DNA of 64,000 nt from Alteraurantiacibacter buctensis (GCF_009827655.1 NZ_WTYV01000003.1:186001-250000); one strand, 5' to 3'; positions 1 through 8,714 are shown, counted from the stretch's first letter. Made by a program: numbers and translations. Notes: a model not told the origin generated them from the letters alone.

Positions 1-112
1 TCATGGCCGGTTGGCTCAGGTTGACCCGTTCGGCAGCGCGGCTGACGCTTCGAGTGGTCATCAGGGCATCGAATGCCACCAGCAGGTTCAGATCAAGGCC
101 TTTGAAACGCAT
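1..112 (-). CDS. LysR-family regulator, N-terminal fragment
   Basis: The reverse strand from an ATG at 112 reads [20 protein letters not shown] and continues [17 protein letters not shown] before leaving the window. This is the winged-helix DNA-binding start of a LysR-type transcriptional regulator. It closely matches the start of the complete LysR gene ending at 36421 ([20 protein letters not shown]), so the two look like paralogs. Only about 37 residues are visible and the effector domain is outside the window. It follows the TetR gene on the same strand by 55 bp and may be co-transcribed with it. Target unknown. Confidence 0.8.
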   Translation of the reverse strand, partial: MRFKGLDLNLLVAFDALMTTRSVSRAAERVNLSQPAM

Positions 113-167
113 GCGCGACAGCTTGCTGGCCAAGCCCGATCATTGCAACTGTAAATTGAAAGGCGGC

Positions 168-863
168 CTACCTATCGGCAGGGCGGATTGATGATTGCTC
201 GTCAAACAGCAGGTAGGCCAGCGCCATGCGCGACAATTCCGGCTTCATCAGGGTCCACACCTTCTCGTCACCGGATTCAGCAGTCGCGCCCAGGCCATAC
301 TGTCGGGCGATGGTCGCGAAGATGATCTGGAAGACCGCCTGTACCTTGATTTCCGGATCCGCCCCGCCGATTTCGTCACGGAAGGTCATGATCGCATCGA
401 GCGACATGCGCGCGGAACGTTGGGCTGTTTCGCGCCCGGGGCCCGATACGGCCGGATCGATCGCAGCCCGCTGCATGATCGTGCGCAACAGCGCCGCGTT
501 TTCCGCAAGAAAGCGGCTGTAGCGATCGATGTAGAGCGGCAGGAATTCGGCCAGGCTGCCGCTCTGTGCCAGCACCTCGTCGATCATGGCCCGTTCGCCG
601 GCGATCACCTGCTCAAGTTCCTGCGCGATGACCGCGTGCAGCAGGCGGTCCTTGCTTTCGAAGCGAAGGTAGATCGAACCGATCGAGACGTTGCCGCGCT
701 CGGATACGTCCTGCAGCGTAAAGTCCTCGCTACCCCGTTCCAGCATCAACGCCTTGGTCGCCTCGAGCATCCTTTCGAAGGAGGCGAGGGAGCGGCCCTG
801 GCGGGGTTTTCGGCTGATGGCACTGGTCGCAAGTGCGCGCGTCTGGGTTCCGAATGTTGACAT
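168..863 (-). CDS. TetR/AcrR-family transcriptional regulator
   Basis: A 231-residue protein with an N-terminal TetR helix-turn-helix at about residues 25-75 (FTLQDVSERGNVSIGSIYLR, then F-SKD-LL), followed by a helical ligand-binding domain. The first ~25 residues are a basic tail ahead of the usual start of the domain. It is divergent from the TonB-dependent receptor with a 364-bp gap, the usual setting for local control of an uptake operon. It is the only complete regulator gene close to the glycoside cluster and is therefore the best candidate reader of the TAGAAT-N4-ATTCTA dyads in region A; that link is inference. An isolated ATTCTA half-site lies in its own upstream gap at 898-903. Confidence 0.88.
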   Translation of the reverse strand: MSTFGTQTRALATSAISRKPRQGRSLASFERMLEATKALMLERGSEDFTLQDVSERGNVSIGSIYLRFESKDRLLHAVIAQELEQVIAGERAMIDEVLAQSGSLAEFLPLYIDRYSRFLAENAALLRTIMQRAAIDPAVSGPGRETAQRSARMSLDAIMTFRDEIGGADPEIKVQAVFQIIFATIARQYGLGATAESGDEKVWTLMKPELSRMALAYLLFDEQSSIRPADR

Positions 864-1227
864 GAAGGCCGTTATGCGGAATTAAACGATAACAGCAATT
901 CTAATTTGGATTCGTCAAACGGTTCGAATTCGGTGTTGGCTGTCAGAGGTTGAGGAAATTGCTGCCCCGAAACGTCTTTGGATGAGGGCTCGGGCAGGCG
1001 GAGGGAAGGACCAGTCATCCATCTTGTGAATGGGTTTGTATGGAAACTTACAATTTCACCTGATTGACCGCTTCGGCCATAACGCCGTTCGTGCCGAAAG
1101 CTCGCAAATGAGGGCGCAGCTTTTGGTTATGAAACACGCCTCCCAAGGGGGAGGCAGGGACCCCCGCGTGGGGCGGGGTGGAAATAGAACAAGGGTGCCC
1201 TTCGAGGGCGCTGAATGGGAGGAAGTC
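864..1227. other. Divergent intergenic region between TetR and TonB receptor
   Basis: This 364-bp stretch has no convincing gene. It holds an AT-rich patch at about 880-930, including an ATTCTA half-site (898-903) and an ATTCG-N10-CGAAT inverted repeat (910-929), and two GC-rich hairpins further downstream (1138-1173). A frame open from 1030 runs into the TonB receptor, but it lacks signal-peptide character before 1228, so I treat it as leader rather than coding. Confidence 0.6.
1138..1173 (+). promoter_or_regulatory. Two stacked hairpins in the TonB-receptor leader
   Basis: GCCTCCC (1138-1144), loop AAGG and GGGAGGC (1149-1155) form a perfect 7-bp stem. Six bases later CCCC (1162-1165) and GGGG (1170-1173) form a second short stem. 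Both lie 55-90 bp upstream of the receptor ATG and may influence leader stability or translation. Role inferred from position only. Confidence 0.4.
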
Positions 1228-3585
1228 ATGCGTATCACCAAGAGATCGATCCTGCTTGCCGGTTGCGGCATTGCGGCGCTGGCCATGCCGGCGCACGCCC
1301 AGGACAACGCTGAGGAAGAGGATGTCATCGTCGTTACTGCGCAGAACCGCGCGCAGGATGTGACTGACGTGCCGATCGCGATCGACGTGGTCGGCGGCGA
1401 GGAACTCGCCAATGAAGGCTTCACCGATGCCAACGACCTGAGCCAGATCGCTCCGGCGGTGCAGGTGATCCAGGACCAGGGCACGGTGAAGATCACCCTG
1501 CGCGGCATCGGCACCACCTCGAACGACGAGGCGCAGGACACCTCGGTCGTGGCCAATATCGATGGCGAATACATCAACCGCCCGAACGTGCTGGGCGTGG
1601 CGATCTTCGATCTGGAGCGCGTGGAGGTTCTGCGCGGCCCGCAAGGCACGCTGTATGGCCGCAACTCCACTGCCGGTGCGATCAATTTCATCACCCGCAA
1701 GCCGGGCGATGAGCTGGGCGCCAATGTCTCGCTGTCGCTGGGCAACTACAGCGCCCTGCGCGTGGATGCCGGTGTTGACGTGCCGCTGGCCGATGGCCTG
1801 GGCCTGCGTGTTGCCGGCTTCAAGGACTCGCGCGACGGCTATGTCGATCATCCCGCCGGCTACGGCTTCGGTCCGTTCCCGCGGTTCGGCGGCGGCCAGT
1901 CGGACGATAACTCGTCCTATGGTGGCCGTGCGACGCTGGCGTTCGACGATGGTGGCCCGTTCTCGGCCAATATCCAGTTCGAATATGCCGATCGGCAGTT
2001 CACGCCGCAGGCCTTCGCGGCGGCTGACCTGAATTCCGGCGGGCGGGCTCCGGCCGGTCCGGGTTGCAACCGCGACGGCTATACCCGCGTGGCCACGGCC
2101 TATGCGCAGACGCTGTGCGTGCCCAACCAGACAACGTTCCTGGAAACCCTGGATCGGTCCGAATACGCCTCGCCGGGCTTCGGCCTGGGCCGCATCGGTG
2201 ACGAGACCTGGGCGCTGCGCGGCCGCATTGCCTACGAGTTCAGCGATGCCGCAACCCTCAGCTACATCGCAGGCTATCGCGATTTCTCGGAAGACACCGG
2301 CACCTTCGTGACCCTGCCGGTTTCCTACCGCAGCTTCAACTGGCTGGGTGAAGCCCAGACGCAGAGCCACGAACTGCGCCTGAACGGCGATATCAGCGGC
2401 ATCATTTACCAGGTTGGCGGCTTCTACTTCAAGGAAGAGCAGCAGAGCGAAAGTGGCTTCTTCGTGCCGATCGGCGCGAACGGCACCTACCTCAGCTACT
2501 TCGGTCGCGACGTGTCGAGCGACAGCCTGTCGGCCTTTGGCCAGGTCGAAGTGCCGCTGGGCGATACGCTGACCGCAGTCGGCGGCATTCGTTACACTGA
2601 CAACTCGCGCTCGGCGATCTATGACAATGCCAGCCCGTTCGGTGCCGGTCCGCCCGACGCCGGGCTGTTCAACGCTGGCCCTTCGCGCAAGACCTTCTCC
2701 ACCCTGCGCTATGCCACCCGCCTCAACCTGGGCAGCGATGATGACAAGATTACCTGGCTGGCCGGCCTGAACTGGCAGCCGAATGCCGATACGCTGATCT
2801 ATGCCAAGGTTTCGACCGGCTTCAAGGGTGGCGGCTTCGACTCGGTCGGCACCTATGATCCGGAATCGAACACCGCCTATGAAGCCGGCGCCAAGCTGAC
2901 CTTCGGCCCGAACGGCAACTTCCAGTTCAATCTGGGCGGCTTCTACTATGATTACACCGGCCTTCAGGTCTCGGTGCTGCTCGACACCACAGTCGGCGGC
3001 CAGACCTTCAATGCCGGTGCGGCCACCATCTGGGGGCTGGAAGCCGAAGGCGTGTTCGATTTCGAGCAGGGCACCACGATCGACTTCGCGGTGAACTACC
3101 TCAATGCCACCTATGACGAGCTGTTTGCCCAGTTCAACGTGTACACCGTTCCTGGCACCGGCACCGACGTCAACGGCGTGGGCGATCTCGATCCCACCAC
3201 CGCCGGCGTGCAGCAGCCCAACTTTGCAGGCAACACCGCGCCGTTCTCGCCCGAATGGGTGATCCGGGCGGGTATCCAGCATGAGCTGGACCTTGGTTCG
3301 GCCGGTAGCCTGACAGCTGGCGCCAGCACCACCTACAAGAGCAGCTACTTCACCGACTTCTACAACTACAACGATGGCCGCCAGGTCGCCTTCTTCCAGA
3401 CCGATCTGTCGCTGCAGTGGCGCGATCCGGGTGACCGGGCCGGCGTGCAGCTGTTCGTCCGCAACCTCGAGAACAACCGCCCGCTGACCTACGGTTCGTT
3501 CGTTTCGGCTGGTCCGGACGATATCTTCAACTGGCAGTTCGGCACGCCGCGCACCGTGGGCATCCGCTTCTCGCTGGACTACTAA
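1228..3585 (+). CDS. TonB-dependent outer-membrane receptor
   Basis: A 785-residue receptor. I chose the ATG at 1228 because it has a GGGAGGAA ribosome site 5-10 bases upstream and opens a clean signal peptide (MRITKRSILLAGCGIAALAM, cleavage after AHA-Q). Residues about 30-150 are the plug domain (VIVVTAQNRAQDVTDVPIAI, then ERVEVLRGPQGTLYGRNSTA). The rest is the 22-strand barrel, ending in the aromatic-rich TVGIRFSLDY. Such receptors in sphingomonads import large aromatic or glycosylated substrates using TonB energy. It is followed 82 bp later by a sugar isomerase, a symporter and a nucleoside-hydrolase-like gene, which suggests a glycoside substrate, but the ligand cannot be read from sequence. 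Confidence 0.95.
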   Translation: MRITKRSILLAGCGIAALAMPAHAQDNAEEEDVIVVTAQNRAQDVTDVPIAIDVVGGEELANEGFTDANDLSQIAPAVQVIQDQGTVKITLRGIGTTSNDEAQDTSVVANIDGEYINRPNVLGVAIFDLERVEVLRGPQGTLYGRNSTAGAINFITRKPGDELGANVSLSLGNYSALRVDAGVDVPLADGLGLRVAGFKDSRDGYVDHPAGYGFGPFPRFGGGQSDDNSSYGGRATLAFDDGGPFSANIQFEYADRQFTPQAFAAADLNSGGRAPAGPGCNRDGYTRVATAYAQTLCVPNQTTFLETLDRSEYASPGFGLGRIGDETWALRGRIAYEFSDAATLSYIAGYRDFSEDTGTFVTLPVSYRSFNWLGEAQTQSHELRLNGDISGIIYQVGGFYFKEEQQSESGFFVPIGANGTYLSYFGRDVSSDSLSAFGQVEVPLGDTLTAVGGIRYTDNSRSAIYDNASPFGAGPPDAGLFNAGPSRKTFSTLRYATRLNLGSDDDKITWLAGLNWQPNADTLIYAKVSTGFKGGGFDSVGTYDPESNTAYEAGAKLTFGPNGNFQFNLGGFYYDYTGLQVSVLLDTTVGGQTFNAGAATIWGLEAEGVFDFEQGTTIDFAVNYLNATYDELFAQFNVYTVPGTGTDVNGVGDLDPTTAGVQQPNFAGNTAPFSPEWVIRAGIQHELDLGSAGSLTAGASTTYKSSYFTDFYNYNDGRQVAFFQTDLSLQWRDPGDRAGVQLFVRNLENNRPLTYGSFVSAGPDDIFNWQFGTPRTVGIRFSLDY

Positions 3586-3597
3586 GTTCCTGATACC

Positions 3598-3622
3598 GGG
3601 GGGCGCCTGGCGACCGCCCCCC
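3598..3622 (+). terminator. GC-rich hairpin after the TonB receptor
   Basis: GGGGGGCG (3598-3605) pairs with CGCCCCCC (3615-3622), a perfect 8-bp stem with a 9-base loop, 13 bases after the receptor stop. There is no following T-run, so it may reduce rather than end transcription into the next genes, or protect the receptor mRNA 3' end. Confidence 0.5.
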
Positions 3623-3667
3623 GCCATCCGGCAGCCGGCCGACCGTTTCCTTGGAGAGGGCGCAGCC

Positions 3668-4432
3668 ATGCAGCTGTCGGCATGTATTGAATGGCAATTT
3701 GCGGAAGCGGGGGACGATCTGGCCGATCGCCTGCGCGCCGCCCATGCGGCCGGCCTTTCGCTGGCCGAATTTCATTTGTGGCGGGACAAGAACAGCGACG
3801 GCATTGCCGCCGCGATGGCCGATACGGGCGTCAAGCTCACCGGCATCTGCGTCGATCCGCGGCGCTCCATCGTCGATCCGGTCGAGCATGACGAGATGCT
3901 GGCCGCTGTTACCGATACGCTGACCGTGGCCCGCAAGCTCGGCTCGCCCCCGTTGATCGTCGCCTCCGGCTTCCGGGTGGAAGGGATGAGCGAGGCCGAA
4001 CACTTTGCCAACGCCGTTTCGGTCCTGAAGCAGGCCGCCGCTTTGGCCGAGGCTGCCGGCGTGATGCTGGTGCTGGAGCCGCTCAACACCGAACTGTTCG
4101 CCACCATGTACCTGGTCAGCACGAAACTGGGCCTGGATATCGTGGAAGCCGTGGACAGCCCGAACCTGCGCCTGCTCTACGACGTCTATCACAGCCGCGT
4201 AATGGGCGAGGATGTGCGCGAAGTGCTGGCGGGGCGCACCCACCTGGTGGCCCATGTGCAGGTGGCCGGCTGGCCAGGCCGCAATGAGCCGGGCACCGGC
4301 GATCTCGACTATGCCGAGGTGATGCGAGTGCTGGCGGACCTGTGTTACACCGGCCCGATCGGCCTCGAATACTTCCCCACAGTGGACAGCGTGACCTCCA
4401 TCGCGCGTGCGCGGGAAGCGCTCGGTGGCTGA
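3668..4432 (+). CDS. Sugar isomerase/epimerase, hydroxypyruvate-isomerase-like TIM barrel
   Basis: A 254-residue protein of the xylose-isomerase-like TIM-barrel superfamily, of usual length for the Hyi/IolI-type group. The metal-ligand landmarks are present in order: Glu in LVLEPLN, Asp in LLYDVYHS, His in VAHVQVAG and Glu in IGLEYFP. The stretch GRNEPGTGDLDY is typical of hydroxypyruvate-isomerase-like members. Family members isomerise or epimerise keto sugars with a divalent metal. It overlaps the next gene by 8 bases, so the two are translated together. The actual substrate is unknown; a keto-sugar released from a glycoside fits the surroundings. Confidence 0.85.
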   Translation: MQLSACIEWQFAEAGDDLADRLRAAHAAGLSLAEFHLWRDKNSDGIAAAMADTGVKLTGICVDPRRSIVDPVEHDEMLAAVTDTLTVARKLGSPPLIVASGFRVEGMSEAEHFANAVSVLKQAAALAEAAGVMLVLEPLNTELFATMYLVSTKLGLDIVEAVDSPNLRLLYDVYHSRVMGEDVREVLAGRTHLVAHVQVAGWPGRNEPGTGDLDYAEVMRVLADLCYTGPIGLEYFPTVDSVTSIARAREALGG

Positions 4433-5750
4433 GGCTGCTGTTGCTGGCCAGCGCCTGTCGCTGGCAGAGCGCCTCAGCTACGGCTTTGGCGATTTCGGCT
4501 TCAGCCTTGCCTACAACATGGCGAGCGGTTTCCTGCTCTATTACTACACCAATGTGGTGGGCCTACCGGCGACGGCGGTGGGAGTGATCTTTCTAACCGC
4601 CCGGCTGATGGACGCGGTGATCGACATCCTGGTGGGCATCGCGGTTGACCGTACCCAAAGCCGCTGGGGCCGCACGAGGCCCTACTTCCTGTTCACCGCC
4701 ATTCCCTATGCGATCATGTCCGTGGCGGTCTTTGCCGTGCCGGACTGGGGGCTGAACGCCCAGCTCGTCTATGCCTTCATCACCTTCAAGGCGCTGGGTA
4801 TTTTGATGAGCCTGGGGTCCATTCCCTACACCGCGCTGATGCCGATGATGACGGCGGACACCGGCGAGCGGCTGAAGCTTTCGGGGATGCGCTCGGTCGG
4901 CACGTCGGCCTCGGTGGTGTTGGGAACGGCGGCCACGCTGCCGCTGGTGGGCCTGTTCGGCGGCGGTGACGAGCAGCGTGGCTTCCTGGCCGTGGCGGCC
5001 CTGTTTGCCGGTCTGGCGCTGATCGCCGTGCTGGCCCTGTTCCGCAACTGCCGCGAGCGGATAACCGCTCCGGCGGGGGATCGGCCGCCGGTACTACCGG
5101 TGATCGGCGAAATGCTGCGCAACCGGGCGTGGATCGTCGCTTTCCTGTCGTGCCTGTTCTACTTCATCCGCTTTGGCGCGATGATGGCGGCCACGCCCTA
5201 TCTGGCGATCGACGTGCTGGGCCAGCCGTGGCTGATTTCGATCATGCTGCCGGCGGTTTCTGGCACCCTGCTACTCTCGGCCTTCATCGCCCCGCCGATC
5301 CTGGCGCGCACGGGCATCCGCAACGGCTGCCTGGGGATTTTCGCGGTGTCTGCCGTGCTGTTCCTGCTGCTGCCGCTGGCGGAGCAGAACACTACCCTGT
5401 TCCTGGCGATCTACATCGCTGCGGCGCTGGTCACCTCGCTGACCATCACCGCTGCCTTCACCATGATCGCAGGTACGGTCGACTATCACGAGTGGAAGCA
5501 TGGCACCCGCAACGAAGGCGTGCTGTCCGCCGGTGTCAGCCTGGCCACCAAGGTGGGCATGGCGATCGGCTCTGCCGGGGTCGCCTTCCTGCTGGGCTGG
5601 GTGGACTATCAGCCCGATGCGGTGACCGAAGTGGCGCGCCAGGCCATCCGCTGGTCCTATTATGGCGGAGCCGCCGTGTTGCTGGCGATCCAGGGCGTGG
5701 TGGTGTGGTTCTGGCCGATGGACGGGGAATGGAAGGGAAGCTCTGCATGA
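4425..5750 (+). CDS. GPH-family sugar:cation symporter (MelB/XynB-like MFS)
   Basis: About 441 residues with 12 hydrophobic segments. The hallmarks of the glycoside-pentoside-hexuronide family are present: LSYGFGDFGFSLAYNMASGF at the start, YYYTNVVGLPATAVGVIFLT, and DAVIDILVGIAVDRTQSRWG-RPY with the conserved acidic residues. A GTG at 4425 overlapping the upstream stop, with GGAAG ahead, is the likely start; a GTG six codons earlier is possible. Family members import sugars or glycosides across the inner membrane with Na+ or H+. It sits between the isomerase and the nucleoside-hydrolase-like gene (ATGA overlap), so it probably carries the sugar that they process. Confidence 0.88.
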   Translation: MAEAAVAGQRLSLAERLSYGFGDFGFSLAYNMASGFLLYYYTNVVGLPATAVGVIFLTARLMDAVIDILVGIAVDRTQSRWGRTRPYFLFTAIPYAIMSVAVFAVPDWGLNAQLVYAFITFKALGILMSLGSIPYTALMPMMTADTGERLKLSGMRSVGTSASVVLGTAATLPLVGLFGGGDEQRGFLAVAALFAGLALIAVLALFRNCRERITAPAGDRPPVLPVIGEMLRNRAWIVAFLSCLFYFIRFGAMMAATPYLAIDVLGQPWLISIMLPAVSGTLLLSAFIAPPILARTGIRNGCLGIFAVSAVLFLLLPLAEQNTTLFLAIYIAAALVTSLTITAAFTMIAGTVDYHEWKHGTRNEGVLSAGVSLATKVGMAIGSAGVAFLLGWVDYQPDAVTEVARQAIRWSYYGGAAVLLAIQGVVVWFWPMDGEWKGSSA

Positions 5751-6706
5751 ACCGGCGGCAGTGGTTGGCGGGCTGCATGGCAACGGCCAGCCTGCTTGTT
5801 ATGCCTGCCGCAGCCTGGGCGCAGGCGCGGATTCCCCAGCGGCCCGGTGCACGGGTGATTGTCGACAACGACTTTGCCGGGGATCCCGATGGCATCGTGG
5901 CTCTGACCCATCAGGTGCTGGCCCCGCGCACGATTGTGCCGCTGGTCACCGTGTCTGGCCTGGTCGACCGGCCCGGTGGCCATGGCCTTGCCGGTCGTTC
6001 GGTATCTGCCGGGGAGCGGCTGGCGGGTGAAACATTGCGCCGCGCGGGCCTTTCCACAGTTCCGCCCATTGCAGGCGGCTACGAACTTGGCCAGCAGTCT
6101 GCAGGCCCATCGCCTGCCGCGATCGCGATTATCACCGAGGCCCGGCGCGACGATGCCAGACCGCTGTTCGTTTCCTGCGGTGGACCGTTATCCAACGTGG
6201 CTGAAGCCCTGCGTCTCGCTCCCGACATTGCTGACAGGTTGACGGTAATCTGGATTGGCGGCGGCGGTTATCCGGATGGTGGCTGGGAATACAACCTTTC
6301 GGCTGACCTGGCGGCGGCACGGCACGTGATCGAGGAAAGCCGTGTGCCGATGTGGCAGGTGCCGCAGCCAGCCTATCGACTGATGCAGGCATCGGTTGCC
6401 GAGATGGAGGCAGACATGCGGCCGATCTCGCCGTTTTCCGAATGGCTGTATGAGCGGTTCACTTCACCGCCCGCGTTTGTGGAACTGGGCGGCAGTTGGC
6501 CGATGGGGGATAGCCCGCCGGTGCTGCTGACAGCGATTACCGGCGAAAGCAGCCGCTATCGCGATCTCCCCGCGCGCCGCATTGGTGCCGATTTCTCTTA
6601 CGGCGAGGAAATTCCGGGCCGAACCGTGCGCGTGTTCGATGAACTCGACATGCGGCTCACCTGGGCGGACTTCCTGGCCCGCCTTCGCATCCACGCCGCA
6701 CGGTAG
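5747..6706 (+). CDS. Exported nucleoside-hydrolase-like glycosidase
   Basis: A 319-residue protein starting in an ATGA overlap with the symporter. The first ~27 residues are a signal peptide with an RRQW twin-arginine-like motif (MNRRQWLAGCMATASLLVMP, cleavage after AWA). The mature start VIVDNDFAGDPDG aligns with the Ca2+-binding DTDPGxDDA motif of inosine-uridine nucleoside hydrolases, with an altered GDPDG ending. Later VSCGGPLSNVAEAL and LTVIWIGGGG match the usual family core. It is a paralog of the gene at 31387-32433, which shares the GDPDG variant. Export and the altered metal loop suggest a periplasmic glycosidase on something other than plain nucleosides; the substrate is unknown. 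Confidence 0.75.
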   Translation: MNRRQWLAGCMATASLLVMPAAAWAQARIPQRPGARVIVDNDFAGDPDGIVALTHQVLAPRTIVPLVTVSGLVDRPGGHGLAGRSVSAGERLAGETLRRAGLSTVPPIAGGYELGQQSAGPSPAAIAIITEARRDDARPLFVSCGGPLSNVAEALRLAPDIADRLTVIWIGGGGYPDGGWEYNLSADLAAARHVIEESRVPMWQVPQPAYRLMQASVAEMEADMRPISPFSEWLYERFTSPPAFVELGGSWPMGDSPPVLLTAITGESSRYRDLPARRIGADFSYGEEIPGRTVRVFDELDMRLTWADFLARLRIHAAR

Positions 6707-6719
6707 CAACCGGACAGGG

Positions 6720-7121
6720 TCATGCGTGGCGGCTGCGGTTGTACCAGAGGGTGACCCACACCAGGCACAACGCGATCACGATCCCGCTCTGCGTCAGAGT
6801 ATGCCATTCCTTATGGATAATGTGGAACACCGCCGCGACAACGTGGTTGGCACCGATCCAGGCTGCGCCCAGCAGCCCCAGGCGCGCGGCGCGCGGCACC
6901 AGCAGGGCGATGGCCAGGGCCGCCACCGCTGCCAGTTCCAGCACGCCAACAATCCGGCCGAGCGCGACTGGCAGGTGGATCGTCCAGGCAGAATTCTCGC
7001 GCAGCAGAGCGAGCGGCGCGGTGGTCTTGTGCCAGCCGACGAAGGCGGAAAAACCCGCCAGCAGCACGGTCAGCGCCACCAGGGCGATAAGCGCGGCCCA
7101 GCCATAAGGTGTCTTTTGCAT
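6720..7121 (-). CDS. DoxX-like small membrane protein
   Basis: 133 residues from the ATG at 7121, which has GGGAGGGG 8-15 bases upstream; a longer reading to 7163 has no such site. Four hydrophobic segments are evident (WAALIALVALTVLLAGFSAF; VALGRIVGVLELAAVAALAI; LGLLGAAWIGANHVVAAVFH; IVIALCLVWVTLWY). This layout resembles DoxX-like proteins, which often accompany redox or catabolic operons without a settled function. It is divergent from the deglycosidase operon and shares the promoter gap holding the dyad at 7172-7187, so it probably belongs to the same regulon. Assignment to DoxX is by topology only. Confidence 0.6.
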   Translation of the reverse strand: MQKTPYGWAALIALVALTVLLAGFSAFVGWHKTTAPLALLRENSAWTIHLPVALGRIVGVLELAAVAALAIALLVPRAARLGLLGAAWIGANHVVAAVFHIIHKEWHTLTQSGIVIALCLVWVTLWYNRSRHA

Positions 7122-7171
7122 GGTATCGGTCCCCTCCCACTGTCGTGCCCCTTGACGCGGCATCGCAATTA

Positions 7172-7187
7172 TAGAATGAATATTCTA
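7172..7187. promoter_or_regulatory. Operator-like dyad TAGAAT-GAAT-ATTCTA (site 1)
   Basis: A perfect 6-bp inverted repeat with a 4-base spacer lies between the divergent DoxX-like gene and the deglycosidase alpha-subunit gene. Three related sites occur at 12323, 14724 and 19456, always in promoter gaps. It looks like a TetR-type operator. Confidence 0.65.
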
Positions 7188-7278
7188 ATTGAACTTCGGG
7201 ACTCGCGCAAGCGGCGTGATACCCCGGATTGGTGACGCAGCGGGCCCAGGATGCCTGCGAGGTGAGAGGATCGGGCAC

Positions 7279-8307
7279 ATGGCCATCAAGCGGGGCGTCA
7301 GCCTCTATTCCTACCAGAACGAGACCTTTACGGGGAAAATGACCCTGGAGGATTGTATCCGCACCAGCGCCGAACTGGGTGCCAAGGGGATCGAGGTGAT
7401 CGGCGAACAGAGCTTCTGGGGCTGGCCGGAATATGCGGTGGACCCCGCGGCCATCGCCAACTGGCACGGCCTGATTGCGAAGTACGATTGCGTTCCCGTC
7501 AGCCATGACTTCATGCTCGATTACAAGCGCTTCAAGGGCCGCATCATGTCGGTCGAGGAGCAGGTGGCCAGCGTGCGGCGCGATATTGAATTCGGCGCCC
7601 AGCTGGGGGTGAAATACCTGCGCGCGCTGGTCTCTATCTCGCCGGAAGTGCTGGTGGCCGCAGCGCCCTACGCCGAGGAGAAGGGCCTCAAGATCCTGAT
7701 CGAGGTCCATGCACCCCTGCACTTCGATCACCCATGGATCGTGCGCCACGCCGAAGCCTTCGAAAAGAGCGGATCGGATGCGCTGGGCTTCCTGCCCGAT
7801 ATGGGCATGTTCCTCCACGCCTTCCCGCCGGTGTGGTACGAGAAGTTCCTGCGCATGGGCGTGCCGAAGAATATCGCCGACTACATCGTCAAGGCTTACG
7901 AAGACCGCACCCTGTCCGAATACGTGGTGCAGGCCGTACGCGACATGGGGGCGGAAGGCCCGGCGCTGGGCATGGTGGAAACGCTGCGCCACAATGCCGC
8001 TTTCGAGCCGAAGCGGATGCTGGACTACATGCCCCGCATCCACAACATCCACGGCAAGTTCTACGAGATTACCGATGATTACGTGGAACCCTCGATCCCC
8101 TATGACCAGATCACCGCCGTGCTGAAGCAGGGCGGCTATGATGGCTACATCTGTTCGGAATACGAGGGCAACCGCTGGATCGAGGATGCGCAAGAGCCCG
8201 ATAGCGTCGAGCAGGTCCGCCGCCAGCAGGTGATGCTGGCCCGCCTGCTGGGCGAGCCCGAAGACCCCAGGATCACAACCCCGGCCTATGCCGTGGCTGC
8301 CGAATAA
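7279..8307 (+). CDS. C-glycoside deglycosidase alpha-subunit-like TIM-barrel protein
   Basis: 342 residues from the ATG at 7279. It is a xylose-isomerase-like TIM barrel whose metal-site residues can be placed: Glu142 (LIEVHAP), Asp174 (LPDMGMF), His255/His258 (RIHNIHGKFYE) and Glu294 (CSEYEGN). The start MAIKRGVSLYSYQNE and the segment FWGWPEYAVDP resemble the alpha subunits (CarC/DfgA/DgpC type) of C-glycoside deglycosidases, which cleave the carbon-carbon bond of 3-keto-C-glucosides with a Mn2+-type metal. The decisive support is the next gene, 14 bp downstream, which matches the obligate beta subunit. No signal peptide, so cytoplasmic. Substrate unknown. A plain sugar-phosphate isomerase is the alternative. 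Confidence 0.8.
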   Translation: MAIKRGVSLYSYQNETFTGKMTLEDCIRTSAELGAKGIEVIGEQSFWGWPEYAVDPAAIANWHGLIAKYDCVPVSHDFMLDYKRFKGRIMSVEEQVASVRRDIEFGAQLGVKYLRALVSISPEVLVAAAPYAEEKGLKILIEVHAPLHFDHPWIVRHAEAFEKSGSDALGFLPDMGMFLHAFPPVWYEKFLRMGVPKNIADYIVKAYEDRTLSEYVVQAVRDMGAEGPALGMVETLRHNAAFEPKRMLDYMPRIHNIHGKFYEITDDYVEPSIPYDQITAVLKQGGYDGYICSEYEGNRWIEDAQEPDSVEQVRRQQVMLARLLGEPEDPRITTPAYAVAAE

Positions 8308-8321
8308 GGAGTGCCCCGACA

Positions 8322-8714
8322 ATGATGGACAACAAGATGATCGTCGAGGGCAGCCTTGCCAACTACGCCGAAGGCGGCGTGGTCAAGGGCTTCCAGTTCC
8401 TGGGCCGCCTGCCGTATTACCGGGGACTGGGTCTCTCGATGGTGGAAGACATTGCCGTGGAGATCGACGGCGAGACGGTGGCGCGCGAGGATGTGCGCTT
8501 CAGCGTGCGGGGCAAGACCTATACGCTCGACGAGATGGAAACCGTCTACGATGATCGCTGGAACTTCGGTGAGAAGGCGACCATCATCGTGCTGAAGGAC
8601 GGTGGGCTGGCTCATGGGGAGCATCAGGTGGGCATGGCGGTGCGCTATCGCGTCTCCTACCTGCCCTTCGTGCCGACCACCAGGTTCACGAAGACGCTGG
8701 CGCTGGCCGCCTGA
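8322..8714 (+). CDS. C-glycoside deglycosidase beta-subunit-like protein (formerly DUF6379)
   Basis: A 130-residue, beta-rich protein without signal or membrane segment. Landmarks of the family are GRLPYYRGLGLSMVEDIAVE, the -DGE-V- segment, VRFSVRGKTYTLDEM, RWNFGEKATIIVLK, GGLAHGEHQV and the closing VSYLPF. I recognise this as the small subunit of C-deglycosylation enzymes (CarB/DfgB/DgpB type), which packs on the TIM-barrel subunit and helps complete the active site. It lies 14 bp after the alpha gene and 42 bp before a Gfo/Idh/MocA gene, the same trio reported for C-glycoside operons. This gene is the strongest single clue to the cluster's role. Start: tandem ATGs at 8322/8325 after GGAG. 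Confidence 0.82.
   Translation: MMDNKMIVEGSLANYAEGGVVKGFQFLGRLPYYRGLGLSMVEDIAVEIDGETVAREDVRFSVRGKTYTLDEMETVYDDRWNFGEKATIIVLKDGGLAHGEHQVGMAVRYRVSYLPFVPTTRFTKTLALAA

Noticed and set aside
888-903. GATAAC-N4-ATTCTA as a fifth TAGAAT-type dyad near the TetR gene
   Set aside because: Only one arm matches; the other has little identity to the consensus.
1030-1227. N-terminal extension of the TonB receptor
   Set aside because: The extension lacks a ribosome site and places 66 residues before a perfect signal peptide; the ATG at 1228 has GGGAGGAA ahead.
1048-3669. Long reverse-strand open frame (about 870 codons) opposite the TonB receptor
   Set aside because: Its translation has no domain, signal or membrane pattern and mirrors a high-GC gene on the other strand, which commonly leaves the antisense frame open.
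7152-7177. TTGACG with TAGAAT as a sigma-70 promoter for the deglycosidase operon
   Set aside because: The spacing is only 14 bases and TAGAAT is explained by the operator dyad; no promoter could be placed with confidence.
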